Origin: Deltaproteobacteria bacterium
GTDB taxonomy: Bacteria > Myxococcota_A > UBA9160 > UBA4427
DNA length: 64,000 nucleotides
Reading direction: 5' to 3'
Assembly (NCBI GenBank): GCA_016713665.1
Contig: JADJOR010000001.1
Location: forward strand, 124,001-188,000
Positions 1 through 8,391 of the stretch are shown piece after piece. Under the pieces are notes generated by a model. That model searched no databases and was not told the origin of the DNA. It saw only the letters and a list, made by a program, of their open reading frames with translations. The position numbers and the translations under genes were made by a program. Every line of letters begins with the position of its first letter. Within the stretch, counting starts at the first letter, position 1.

Positions 1-1164
1 AGCCAGCACCGGATCCGGGACGAGGACCGCGAGGCGGTCTCGAAGGTGCTCCACTCCGAGCGATTGACCCAGGGACCGATGGTCGCGGCCTTCGAGGCCG
101 GGCTCTGCGCCGCGACGGGCGCGGCGCGGGCCGTCGCCGTCTCGAGCGGGACGTCCGCGCTCCAGATCGCGCTCCAGGCCCTCGGCGTCGGTCCCGGCGA
201 CGAGGTGCTCGTCCCGTCGCTGACCTTCCTGGCGACCGCCAACGCGGTGCTCCTCGCGGGCGCCCGGCCGGTCTTCGTCGACGTCGCGTCGGATACGCTC
301 GCCCTCGATCCCGACGACCTCGCGAGCCACCTGAACGAGAGGACCCGCGGCGCGATCGTCGTCCATTATGCCGGGCACGTCGCGGACGTCGACGCCCTGC
401 GCGCGCGCCTCGCTGCCGACCATTTCCTGATCGAAGACGCCTGTCATGCGCTGGGCGCCGTCGATCGGGGTCGGCCCGTCGGCAGCCGCAGCGAGGTCGC
501 CTGCTTCTCCTTCCATCCCGCCAAGCACATCACGACGGGGGAGGGCGGCGCGATCGTGACCGGTTCCGATGCCCTGGCCGACCGGGCGCTCCGCCTGCGC
601 GAGCACGGCATGGAGCGGGTCCCGGGCCGCTTCCAGGGCCTCGGGCTCCCGAGCGCGGCGTCGGCCGAGCAATCGGGCGGCTGGGTCTACGAGATGCAGA
701 CCCTCTCGGGCAATCACCGCCTGCCGGATTTCGCCTCCGCCCTGGGTCTCTCCCAGCTCTCGCGCCTCGAGGAGAACCTCGCGGCGCGCCGGCGGATCGC
801 CCAGCGTTATGTGGAGCGGCTCGCGGGCGAGGATCGCCTCGTCTGTCTGGCCGAGGCGCCGGAGACCCGCTCGGCCTGGCATCTCTTCCCGATCCTGCTC
901 GACGTCGACCGCATCCGGGGCGGGCGGGCGGCGGTCTACGCGGCCCTCCACGCCGAGGGCATCGGCGTCCAGGTCCACTACATCCCGATCCATCTGCAGC
1001 CCTACTACCGGGCCCGCCTCGGGACCCGCTTCGGCGACCATCCCCGGACCGAGGCCGCCTACCTCCGGCTGCTCTCGCTCCCGATGTTCCCGGACCTCTC
1101 GGAGGCGGCGCAGGATCGCGTCGTCGACGTCCTGCGTGGGACGCTCGACAGGCTCGCGCGCTGA
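1..1164 (+). CDS. pseC: PseC-like UDP-sugar aminotransferase, 5' partial
   Basis: PLP-dependent DegT/DnrJ/EryC1/StrS aminotransferase. It would make the 4-amino-sugar intermediate of pseudaminic-type nonulosonic acid synthesis in the cytoplasm. The frame is open to the window edge, and residues upstream of GTG 46 (RIRDEDREAVSKVL) match the family N-terminus, so the true start lies outside and GTG 46 is internal. Visible: the SERLTQGP segment typical of PseC, the SSGTSAL phosphate-binding turn, and the Schiff-base lysine in SFHPAKHITTGEGG (residue 160 counted from GTG 46). The stop TGA overlaps the next ATG by one base, indicating an operon with the GH57 and Maf genes. Family membership is firm. 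The PseC assignment rests on the LTQGP motif and on the Maf/PseG/NeuB neighbours. Confidence 0.85.
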   Translation, partial: SQHRIRDEDREAVSKVLHSERLTQGPMVAAFEAGLCAATGAARAVAVSSGTSALQIALQALGVGPGDEVLVPSLTFLATANAVLLAGARPVFVDVASDTLALDPDDLASHLNERTRGAIVVHYAGHVADVDALRARLAADHFLIEDACHALGAVDRGRPVGSRSEVACFSFHPAKHITTGEGGAIVTGSDALADRALRLREHGMERVPGRFQGLGLPSAASAEQSGGWVYEMQTLSGNHRLPDFASALGLSQLSRLEENLAARRRIAQRYVERLAGEDRLVCLAEAPETRSAWHLFPILLDVDRIRGGRAAVYAALHAEGIGVQVHYIPIHLQPYYRARLGTRFGDHPRTEAAYLRLLSLPMFPDLSEAAQDRVVDVLRGTLDRLAR

Positions 1165-3482
1165 TGTCGCCGCTGCGCCTCTTCACGGCCTTCCACGGCA
1201 ATCTCGACTTCTCGGCCCTCCCCGACGCGGACCGGCCGCTCGTGATCGCCCGCTGCTATTGGCCGATCCTGCGTCTGCCCGAGGAGCTCGGGATCCCGAT
1301 CGGCTTCGAGCTCTCGGCGCGGACGCTGCGGACGCTGGTCGCCGAGGACCCGGAGTGGGTGAAGCGTTTCCGGGGCCTGGCCGAGCGCGGCCTCGTCGAG
1401 CCGATCGCGAGCGGCTGGGCCCAGATCGTGGCGCCCCTCGCCCCGGTCGAGGTCAATCGCGCGAATCTCCGCCTCGGGCGACGCGCCTACGAGCAGATTC
1501 TCGGCTTCGCGCCGGAGACCTGGTACGTGAACGAGCAGACCTTCGCCGACGGTCTGGTCCCGCTCTACGCGGAGATCGGCGCGAAGCAGGTCGTGATGGA
1601 GTGGAACAACCCGGCCAGTCGACGACCGGAGCTGCGGCCGCTGCGCTGTCGCCCGGTCCGATTCGCCGATCCGGGGGGCGCAGGTCCGGCGCTGCTCTGG
1701 AACGACTCGGTCGTGTTCCAGAAGGTCCAGCGCGTCGTCCACGGCGAGGTCCCCTTCGAGGATCTCGAGGGGCTCCTCGATCGCCTCGAGGCCATGCCGG
1801 GAGCCGAGTCTTTGTGTCTCTACGGGGGCGACGTCGAGATCTTCGACTATCGGCCCTCGCGCAGCCTGCCGGCGGGAGCCGGGGCGGCGGCGAATCGCGA
1901 GTCCGAGCGCCTGATCGGCTTGTTCCGCCGCCTCGCCGAGGACCCTCGCTTCCGCTTCACGCTGCCGCGCCGGATCGTCGATCCCGCGATCGGCCTGCCC
2001 GAGGTCGAGCTCGGCTCGTCCGCCGATCCGATCCCCTGCAAGAAGCAGCCGCGCTACAACCCGACGCGCTGGGCCGTCTCCGGTCGCGACGGATTCGGGA
2101 TGAATACCCGCTGCCACGAGCTCGTCCGCAGCGAGCTCGCCGCGACCCGGCTCGCGCCGGCGAGCGCCGGGGAGAATCGATCCGAGGACGTCGTCGATCT
2201 CTGGCGCAGCGACTTCCGGACGCGCGCGACCGAGGAGAAGATCGTCGAGTTCGAGACGCGCATCGGGGTCGCCCTCGAGCGCAGTCGCGCCCGGGTCGCC
2301 CGCGCGACCCCCGCCCGCGGCGAGAGCGAAGACCTCGTGCTCGTGAACCCCGACGCGACGGCCTGGTCGCGGATGCCGATCGAGATTCCGCTGCGCCTGC
2401 CGGCCGGGCGCTTCGAGGCGCTCGAGGTCCGGACGCGTCGTGGTGCCGAGCTGCTGCCCTCGCAGTTCCAGGTCGACGTCGAGGGTCTCCACCGCGACGG
2501 CAGCCTGCGCGAGGTCACGCTCGTCCTCGAGCCGGAGCTCGCGCCGCAATCGGTGCTGGGCCTCGAGCTGGTGGCGGCGCCGCGTGTCCGGGCGACGGAG
2601 CCCGCGCCCGCGCCGGCGCAGAAGATCACGACCGATCGCGTCACGGCGAGCTTCCTCGCGCATCGGGGCGCGGCGCTCGAGGCGCTGGCGTTTCCGGCGG
2701 TGTCCCAGCGGGCGCTGATCGGGACGATCCCCCACGGCACCTTCGACGCGATCGAGTACACGCCGGACTTCTATTCGGGGCACGTGCTCGCGATCCTCGA
2801 AGACGGCAGCAAGCGCACCGACCTGCGGCCGACGCGGCTCGCGCTGCGCGAGGAGGCTTCGGGGGCGGTCCGCACGACCTTCGTCGCGAGCTTCGAGTCC
2901 GATCTCGGGGTCTGGCAGAAGACCTATCGCCTCTACCGCAATCGCGATCGCCTCGACGTCGTTCACGACCTCGCCTACCACGACGCCCGCATCGCGAGCC
3001 TGCGGCTCGGCATGTTCACGCTGCTCCCCGATGCCTGGGATCCGGAGACGCTGCGCTACGGCGCGGTCCACGGGGGCGCGCGGATCGAGTGGCGAGGGCT
3101 CGGTCGGGGTGTCGTGCTCGCTCAGTCGAAGGCCGTCTCCTCGGGTGTCTCGGCGACCTCCTGCCTGGGCGCGACCGAGGGCTGGGTCGCCCTCGAAGAC
3201 GCGCGCCACGGCGTCCTCGTCCAGGGCGATCGGGGACAGGCGGCGGTCGCGCCGATGCTCGACTACGAGGCCGTCGACGATCGCTTCTTCTGCCGACTCT
3301 CCCACAGCGGCGCCGAGATCGACGAGACCCGCGCGGTCTTCCTGCGCGGGAGGCGGCGCTTCGGCTTCTCGGTCGAGGGGTATGCCGTGGCCGATCGCGG
3401 CGTCTTCGAGCGGGCGCGCCGGCGACATCAGGGGCTGATCTATCGGACGGAGGCGGGTGTTGGACTCTCGACCGGTCTTTGA
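1164..3482 (+). CDS. Glycoside hydrolase family 57-type protein
   Basis: 772-residue protein whose N-terminal half looks like a GH57 (beta/alpha)7 barrel. Visible: an HGN motif at residues 11-13 (family region 1), WYVNEQTF in the position of the nucleophile region, and YGGDVEIFDYRP resembling the acid-residue region. The C-terminal half is beta-rich, as in amylase or mannosidase accessory domains. GH57 enzymes act on alpha-glucans or related glycans; the substrate here cannot be read. No signal peptide is evident, so it is probably cytoplasmic. It starts on an ATG overlapping the pseC stop (TGATG) and overlaps the following maf gene by 26 nt, so it is co-translated with flagellar glycosylation genes. 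A role in trimming or making a glycan on flagellin is inference only. Confidence 0.75.
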   Translation: MSPLRLFTAFHGNLDFSALPDADRPLVIARCYWPILRLPEELGIPIGFELSARTLRTLVAEDPEWVKRFRGLAERGLVEPIASGWAQIVAPLAPVEVNRANLRLGRRAYEQILGFAPETWYVNEQTFADGLVPLYAEIGAKQVVMEWNNPASRRPELRPLRCRPVRFADPGGAGPALLWNDSVVFQKVQRVVHGEVPFEDLEGLLDRLEAMPGAESLCLYGGDVEIFDYRPSRSLPAGAGAAANRESERLIGLFRRLAEDPRFRFTLPRRIVDPAIGLPEVELGSSADPIPCKKQPRYNPTRWAVSGRDGFGMNTRCHELVRSELAATRLAPASAGENRSEDVVDLWRSDFRTRATEEKIVEFETRIGVALERSRARVARATPARGESEDLVLVNPDATAWSRMPIEIPLRLPAGRFEALEVRTRRGAELLPSQFQVDVEGLHRDGSLREVTLVLEPELAPQSVLGLELVAAPRVRATEPAPAPAQKITTDRVTASFLAHRGAALEALAFPAVSQRALIGTIPHGTFDAIEYTPDFYSGHVLAILEDGSKRTDLRPTRLALREEASGAVRTTFVASFESDLGVWQKTYRLYRNRDRLDVVHDLAYHDARIASLRLGMFTLLPDAWDPETLRYGAVHGGARIEWRGLGRGVVLAQSKAVSSGVSATSCLGATEGWVALEDARHGVLVQGDRGQAAVAPMLDYEAVDDRFFCRLSHSGAEIDETRAVFLRGRRRFGFSVEGYAVADRGVFERARRRHQGLIYRTEAGVGLSTGL

Positions 3483-5496
3483 GCAGAACCTGGCCGCGCT
3501 GCGCAAGCGCAATCCGACGCTGGCGGCGCGTCTCGAGGAGACGTCGGGCGAGGGCGTCGAGCTCGTGGCGGGGCCGCGGGGGGATCTCGTGCTGCGCGAG
3601 CGAGGCGTGCTGCTCGGCTCGGCCTACGATCCCCGGCGTGACGGACTCCGGCTCGCCGAGCAGATGGCGGAGTCGCCCGCCGACATCCTGGTCGCCGTCG
3701 GCCTGGGGCTCGGCGAGCAGATCGAGGCCTACTGCGCGAAGCAGTCCGCGACCGTCCTCGTCTACGAGCCGTCGCTCGCGCGGCTGAAGGCGGCGCTCTC
3801 GCGTCTCCCGCTCGCCCGGCTGATCGCGACGAATCGCGATCTGCATTTCGTCGCCGATCTCGATCAGCTGACCACTGTGCTGAACGCGCGCTACGTGCCC
3901 GGTCTCTGCATCCGCGTCTTCCCGCATCCGGCCGTGCTGCGCCTCGATCCATCGGAGGTCGCGGCGGCGGTCGAACGCACGAAGCGCGTGAAGGATGCCG
4001 CGGACACGCGGATCGGGACGTCGGTCGGTCAGCTGATGTCGTGGGCCTGGATCACGGCGGGCAACGGCCGTCGCATCGCCGAGTCGGCGGATTTCGGGCG
4101 CATGGCGGGCGCCTTCCGGGGCAAGCCCGCCGTCATCGCAGCGGCCGGGCCCTCGCTCGACAAACAGCTCCCGTTGCTGCGCGCGCAGCGCGATCGCGTG
4201 GTGGTGATCGCGATCGGGCAGACCCTGAAGGCCCTGCGGCGGGCGGGGATCGAGCCCGACCTGGTCCACGTGCTCGAGAGCAAGGACGTCTCGCAGCAGC
4301 TCACGGGGGCCGGAGAGACGCGCGATCTCTGTGTCGCGCTGACGCCCGATGCCCATTCGGCGATCTACGACGTCCCGGTCCGGGCGCTCTTCACGGCGAC
4401 GACGGGCGCGAGCCCGATGGGGACCTGGATCGCGAAGGCGACGGGGGAGACGCGCTTCACGATGGGCGGCGGGACGGTGGCCCAGGGCGCGGTCGGGCTG
4501 GCGGTCCTGATGGGCTGCAACCCGATCCTCCTGATCGGCCAGGATCTCGCCTTCACCGAAGGTCGCGCCTACGCCGCGGGCTCGGCCTACGACTTCGTCC
4601 GCGTCGAGCTGGCGGAGGACGGGACCTGCGCGTTCACCGACATGATCCAGAAGGCCTCGCTCGTCAACGACGAGCATCGCAACACGACCCGGGACAAGGT
4701 CGGCAAGGGCCGCATCGTCTGGGTCGATGGCTGGAACGAAGGGGAGCGCGTGCCGACCTGGCGGGCCTATGCCTCGTTCATCGAGCAGTATCGCGACATC
4801 GGTCTCGGGCTCGCGCAGCGCGGCTTCCAGCTCGTGAACTGCACGGAGGGGGGCGCGCGCATTCCGATGATCGAGCACCGGCCCTTCGGCGAGGCCCTGG
4901 CATCCCTGCCCGAGATGTCGATCGATGCGCGCACGCCGCTGCTCGCGGGCTTCGACGAGCGCCCCCGGCGCACCCTCGAGGACTATCGCGACGCGATCCG
5001 GACGGCCCGCCGTCGTCTCGACGAGCTCGAGCGCGAGGTCGAGAAGGCGCGGTCCTTCGAGAAGCGGACCAGCGAGCGCCTCGCGAACGCACGCAACGAC
5101 CAGCAGCGGCTCGAGATCCTGCGCGGGATCGCGCGCTGCGAGAAGAAGATCCGGGGCCATCTCGAGCGGGCCCCCTGGCTCGACGCCCTCGTCCAGCCCG
5201 AGATCTTCGCGGCCCTCGCGAATCAGCGGCGCAGCGAGCACCGCGAGATCGCGATCGAGGACCTGGTCGCCGAGGCCCGCTTCCTGATCGAGGCCGCCGG
5301 AAACGGCGTCGAACGGGCTCGGGCCTGGTTCGACCGCTTCGAGGGCTCGTTCGTCGAGTCGGCCACGACCGTGGACACGTCGGGCGAGGCCATCCGGGAG
5401 CCGGGCTCGCCTGCGCTCGCCGCGTCCGGCCCGGCGTCGCTCGGGGAGTCAGGCGAGCGGCGATCCCGATCGGCCAGTCTGCCGGCGCAGCCCTGA
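3457..5496 (+). CDS. Motility accessory factor (Maf/DUF115) glycosyltransferase-like protein
   Basis: 679-residue Maf-family protein. These proteins transfer nonulosonic acids to flagellin Ser/Thr before export. The DUF115 core begins around residue 220 with GKPAVIAAAGPSLDKQ, the family signature, followed by an alternating alpha/beta segment (IEPDLVHVLES). Residues about 505-560 form a charged coiled coil. The start is GTG 3457 or TTG 3460, both inside the GH57 gene, consistent with translational coupling. The 3' end overlaps the convergent pseG gene by about 48 nt. With PseC, PseG and a NeuB-like synthase nearby, this is probably the flagellin glycosyltransferase of the locus. Family assignment is firm; donor sugar is inferred. 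Confidence 0.85.
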   Translation: MLDSRPVFEQNLAALRKRNPTLAARLEETSGEGVELVAGPRGDLVLRERGVLLGSAYDPRRDGLRLAEQMAESPADILVAVGLGLGEQIEAYCAKQSATVLVYEPSLARLKAALSRLPLARLIATNRDLHFVADLDQLTTVLNARYVPGLCIRVFPHPAVLRLDPSEVAAAVERTKRVKDAADTRIGTSVGQLMSWAWITAGNGRRIAESADFGRMAGAFRGKPAVIAAAGPSLDKQLPLLRAQRDRVVVIAIGQTLKALRRAGIEPDLVHVLESKDVSQQLTGAGETRDLCVALTPDAHSAIYDVPVRALFTATTGASPMGTWIAKATGETRFTMGGGTVAQGAVGLAVLMGCNPILLIGQDLAFTEGRAYAAGSAYDFVRVELAEDGTCAFTDMIQKASLVNDEHRNTTRDKVGKGRIVWVDGWNEGERVPTWRAYASFIEQYRDIGLGLAQRGFQLVNCTEGGARIPMIEHRPFGEALASLPEMSIDARTPLLAGFDERPRRTLEDYRDAIRTARRRLDELEREVEKARSFEKRTSERLANARNDQQRLEILRGIARCEKKIRGHLERAPWLDALVQPEIFAALANQRRSEHREIAIEDLVAEARFLIEAAGNGVERARAWFDRFEGSFVESATTVDTSGEAIREPGSPALAASGPASLGESGERRSRSASLPAQP

Positions 5497-6561
5497 CGCG
5501 GGGCGCGAGAGCGGGATCTCCCGGGCGACGAGCGCGAGACGGTCGAGGATGTGGTCGCAGCCGCGGCCGCCATCGATGGCGGCCAGGGCGCGCTGCGCGC
5601 TCGTGCGCTGCCAGTCCGGATCGGCGAGGGCGCCGGCGAAGCGCGTCTTCACGCGCTCGGGATCGAGGGCCGCGGCCCGCCCGAGGAACCGACCGATGCC
5701 CCGCTCCTCGAGGGTCTTCGCCCAGGTCACGTCGTGATCGTGGTGGGTGACGGAGAGATGCGGGGTCTCGTGCCAGGCGAGCTCGCAGAGGCTCGTCCCG
5801 AAGCCCATCACGGCGATGCGTGCCTCCGCCATGCGCCGCGCCATCGCCGCGGGCTCGAGGGCCCGCTCGACCTCCCAGCCCGCCGCCGCGAGCTCGCTCG
5901 CGATGCGCCGATCGGGATCGGGGAAGGCGGGGCCGAGGATCACGCGTCGCGTCGTGATCGGGGTCGGGGCTGCGGAGCGATCGAGGACCTCCGCGAGCAG
6001 GGGCGCGATGCGCGGCGTGACGGCGTGGGGATCCGCGCCCCCGATCGAGAGGAGCAGCGCCTCGCGTTCGACCTGCGGGCGGTGCGGGGTGTCGAGATGG
6101 GCCGATCCGAGGAGCGCATAACGCGGCCCGCGCAGGACGAGGGTCGCGGGATCGTCCTCGGGCAGATCGCCGCCGCTCTCGTCGTCGGCCTCGGCGAGAT
6201 GATGGAGCGCGGGCTGGATCGTGAGTCGCGCGCGCCCGATGGCCCGTGAATCGTCGAGGACGATCGTGCGCGTGCGGTCCCGGCGGCAGGCTTCGAGCCA
6301 GCGGGACTTCGCGAAGGGATGATCGAAGACGGTGAGCGGCGCGCTCTCGCGTGCGCGCCAGGCGGACCAGGCCAGGACCTCGGAGTCGGGGCAGCTGGCC
6401 CGCCAGCGCTCGAGGGCGACGCGATCCCCGGCGAGGAAGGCGCGCACGCGCCAGCCGCGGCGGCGGGCGGAGGCGGCGAGAGTGCCGCTTCGCATGATGT
6501 GGCCCAGGCCGTAGCGGGCGCCGCCGGCGACCAGGAAATCGAGGTCGGGGCGGCTCTTCAA
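5449..6561 (-). CDS. pseG: PseG-like UDP-sugar hydrolase (GT28/MurG fold)
   Basis: 370-residue protein resembling PseG, which removes UDP from the 2,4-diacetamido-hexose before condensation with PEP. The N-terminus has a Rossmann strand then GGARYGLGHIMRSGTLA, the PseG form of the G-(x)n-GHxMR motif. The C-terminal half carries the GT28-like GFGTSLCELAWHETPHLSV donor-binding segment. The start is taken as TTG 6561, whose TTGA overlaps the stop of the upstream neuB-like gene; it puts the first strand at the N-terminus. No ATG or GTG lies at a sensible position, and the first ATG (in GHIMRSG) would delete the motif. The gene is the second of a two-gene minus-strand operon behind a sigma-54 promoter. 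Confidence 0.8.
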   Translation of the reverse strand: MKSRPDLDFLVAGGARYGLGHIMRSGTLAASARRRGWRVRAFLAGDRVALERWRASCPDSEVLAWSAWRARESAPLTVFDHPFAKSRWLEACRRDRTRTIVLDDSRAIGRARLTIQPALHHLAEADDESGGDLPEDDPATLVLRGPRYALLGSAHLDTPHRPQVEREALLLSIGGADPHAVTPRIAPLLAEVLDRSAAPTPITTRRVILGPAFPDPDRRIASELAAAGWEVERALEPAAMARRMAEARIAVMGFGTSLCELAWHETPHLSVTHHDHDVTWAKTLEERGIGRFLGRAAALDPERVKTRFAGALADPDWQRTSAQRALAAIDGGRGCDHILDRLALVAREIPLSRPASGLRRQTGRSGSPLA

Positions 6562-7487
6562 GGGGCCGGCGACCAGACGCTGCGCAGCGGGCGCAGCGGA
6601 CGCAGGCCGTCGGCGGGATCGGCGCGCCAGACGCGTTCGGCCTGCTCGCTCGCGGTCGGCGCCTTCCTCCCGTCGCCGTCGGCCTCGAAGCCTGCACGGA
6701 TCTCGGCAATCGCCTCCGCGATGGCGTCGGGGAGCCAGCAATGGCCGGTCTTGAACTCGTCGCCCTGGCCGTCGAGGTCGAGGTGGAACTCGACCATCGT
6801 CGTCGGATGGGCGTGGACGGCGCGATGGAGGACGGCCTTCGAGACGGTGTGATCGGACCAGCCCGCGCGCAGCCGCAGGCGCGAGTCGGGGCGCGCGAGG
6901 GCGGCGAGGCCGTCGATCGCCGAGAGATTCGCCTCGTGCACGGGCGCGGGATAGCCCGACACGCAGTGCAGGAGCGTCAGGTCCCGGCCACCGGCCGCCT
7001 CGAAGATCGCGATCGCGTGGGCGACCTCGGCCTCGTTCGCCATGCCGGTCGAGAGCACGAGGGGGAGCCCCGTCTTCGCACACGCGACGAGCAGGTCGTC
7101 CCAGAGCAGCTCGTAGGAGGCGATCTTCAGGAAATCGACGAAGGGGGCGAGGGCTGCGACGGCTTCGAGATAGAAGGGCGTGCAGGAGAAGGCGATCCGG
7201 CGCTCGCGGCAGCGCCGGGCGATCGCGGGCAGGAAGCTCTCGGGGAGCTCCCAGGCGCGGCGGGCGCGGTGCATCGCGCTCTGGCGCAGGATCTCGGGGG
7301 CGAAGAGCTCGTCGATGCGGAAGAGCTGGAATTTGACGCCGTCGCAGCCGATCTCCGCGGCGCGATCGACGAATTCGAGGGCGCGGTCGAGGTCGCGATG
7401 GTGGTTGCTCGAGACCTCGGCGATGAAGCGCACGCGCTCGGGCCGGGGCGACCCGCTCTTCGTTCGATCTGAAAGCCTGCGTTTCAA
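6558..7487 (-). CDS. NeuB/PseI-family nonulosonic acid synthase, lacking SAF domain
   Basis: 309-residue TIM-barrel synthase of the NeuB family, which condenses PEP with a hexosamine to form sialic, pseudaminic or legionaminic acid. Visible: FIAEVSSNHHRDLDRA and DGVKFQLF near the N-terminus, then FSCTPFYLEAV, FLKIASYE and LVLSTGMAN, all barrel-strand signatures. TTG 7487 is chosen because GGAGG sits 8 nt upstream and the barrel begins soon after; the frame extends further upstream only as low-complexity sequence. Family members are usually 340-350 residues with a C-terminal SAF (antifreeze-like) domain. This one ends after the barrel, so the SAF domain is absent. First gene of the sigma-54-driven operon with pseG. 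Confidence 0.8.
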   Translation of the reverse strand: MKRRLSDRTKSGSPRPERVRFIAEVSSNHHRDLDRALEFVDRAAEIGCDGVKFQLFRIDELFAPEILRQSAMHRARRAWELPESFLPAIARRCRERRIAFSCTPFYLEAVAALAPFVDFLKIASYELLWDDLLVACAKTGLPLVLSTGMANEAEVAHAIAIFEAAGGRDLTLLHCVSGYPAPVHEANLSAIDGLAALARPDSRLRLRAGWSDHTVSKAVLHRAVHAHPTTMVEFHLDLDGQGDEFKTGHCWLPDAIAEAIAEIRAGFEADGDGRKAPTASEQAERVWRADPADGLRPLRPLRSVWSPAP

Positions 7488-7552
7488 CCTGGCATCCTCC
7501 GTGTCGCCTGCGCGCGGATCCGGACCCGCGCAGCGCGACACCCCTCGAAGAT

Positions 7553-7568
7553 TGCAAGGGGCATGCCT
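7553..7568 (-). promoter_or_regulatory. Sigma-54 promoter for the neuB-pseG operon
   Basis: On the minus strand the sequence reads AGGCATGCCCCTTGCA. The -24 GG and -12 GC are separated by 10 nt as required, with the TTGCA form of the -12 box. It lies about 65 nt upstream of the TTG start at 7487 and is divergent from a second sigma-54 site on the plus strand. Confidence 0.75.
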
Positions 7569-7645
7569 CGGGCCTGCGCGCGCGCGTGGACGCGTCGGCG
7601 ACGAGCGCGCGGGCGCGTCGACCTTCTTCGCGTGCGAGCAGGCGC

Positions 7646-7662
7646 TTGGCACATCGATTGCT
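7646..7662 (+). promoter_or_regulatory. Sigma-54 promoter for the fliD operon
   Basis: TTGGCACATCGATTGCT matches the sigma-54 consensus at nearly every conserved position (TGGCAC, 10 nt between GG and GC, TTGCT). It is 68 nt upstream of the ATG at 7730. It stands back-to-back with the minus-strand site at 7553-7568, so any shared enhancer for both operons would lie between or near them. Confidence 0.88.
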
Positions 7663-7729
7663 CTCTTCGGCCGGGCTGGCCGCGGGCGACTCGTCGTCGA
7701 CGTCGCGTGCCGCAGGGAGGGAAGGGACG

Positions 7730-8341
7730 ATGGACCTGATCCTGAACGGCGAGGCGCGGCCTTTCGATGCGAGCGATTGCGCGAACCTCGCCGAGGTCGT
7801 GGCCCGGGCGGAGTCGCTCGAAGCGGAAGGGCTGCCCTGCGTCGTCACCGCCGTCGAGATCGATGGCGAGCCCCTCCCGCCCGAGGCGCTCTGCTTCCTC
7901 GAGATCCGGCCGATCGCGGACGTGAAGCGGATCTCGATCGTGCGGCGACCGCGGCGTGAGGTCGCCCAGAGCGTCCTCGCACAAGGCGCCGACTACTGCG
8001 AGCGCATCGCCCAGGCGATCGGCCAGACCGTCGCCGACTACCGCTCGAATCGAACCCAGCAGGCGAGCCGCGTGCTCGCCGACGTACTCGACTCGATCTC
8101 GGTCCTGACGGGGATCACGTACTCGATCTCGGCCGAGCTGAGCGACGCGGCGACGCGCCTCGCCGAGCTCCAGGGCGAGATCCATCCGTGGCTCGAGGCA
8201 ATGCTGGAGGCGCAATCGGGGGATGACCCGATCCGGATCGCGGATCTGCTCGAGTACGAGATCGCGCCCCGCATCGAGGACTGGGGCCGCGCGATGCGGA
8301 GCTTCGCCCCGGGCTCAGCTCCCCTCGCCGCCGGCCGATAG
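7730..8341 (+). CDS. Unknown protein, first gene of the fliD operon
   Basis: 203-residue protein I do not recognise. Residues 1-75 look beta-rich (DLILNGEARPF, VVTAVEIDGEPL, RISIVRRP). Residues 80-170 are predicted long amphipathic helices (QSVLAQGADYCERIAQAIGQ, RVLADVLDSISVLTG) that could form a helical bundle; the C-terminus is acidic then Ala/Gly-rich. No signal peptide or membrane segment. ATG 7730 is preceded by the Shine-Dalgarno GGGAGGGA; the longer open frame upstream is low-complexity and crosses the promoter. It is the first gene after a consensus sigma-54 promoter and sits 50 nt before fliD. A flagellar role (chaperone or assembly factor, the slot often held by fliS) is inference from position. 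Confidence 0.7.
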   Translation: MDLILNGEARPFDASDCANLAEVVARAESLEAEGLPCVVTAVEIDGEPLPPEALCFLEIRPIADVKRISIVRRPRREVAQSVLAQGADYCERIAQAIGQTVADYRSNRTQQASRVLADVLDSISVLTGITYSISAELSDAATRLAELQGEIHPWLEAMLEAQSGDDPIRIADLLEYEIAPRIEDWGRAMRSFAPGSAPLAAGR

Positions 8342-8391
8342 GCGTAGGGCATCGTCGGCCGCAGCGCGGCCTTCGCAGGCGAGGACTCGAC

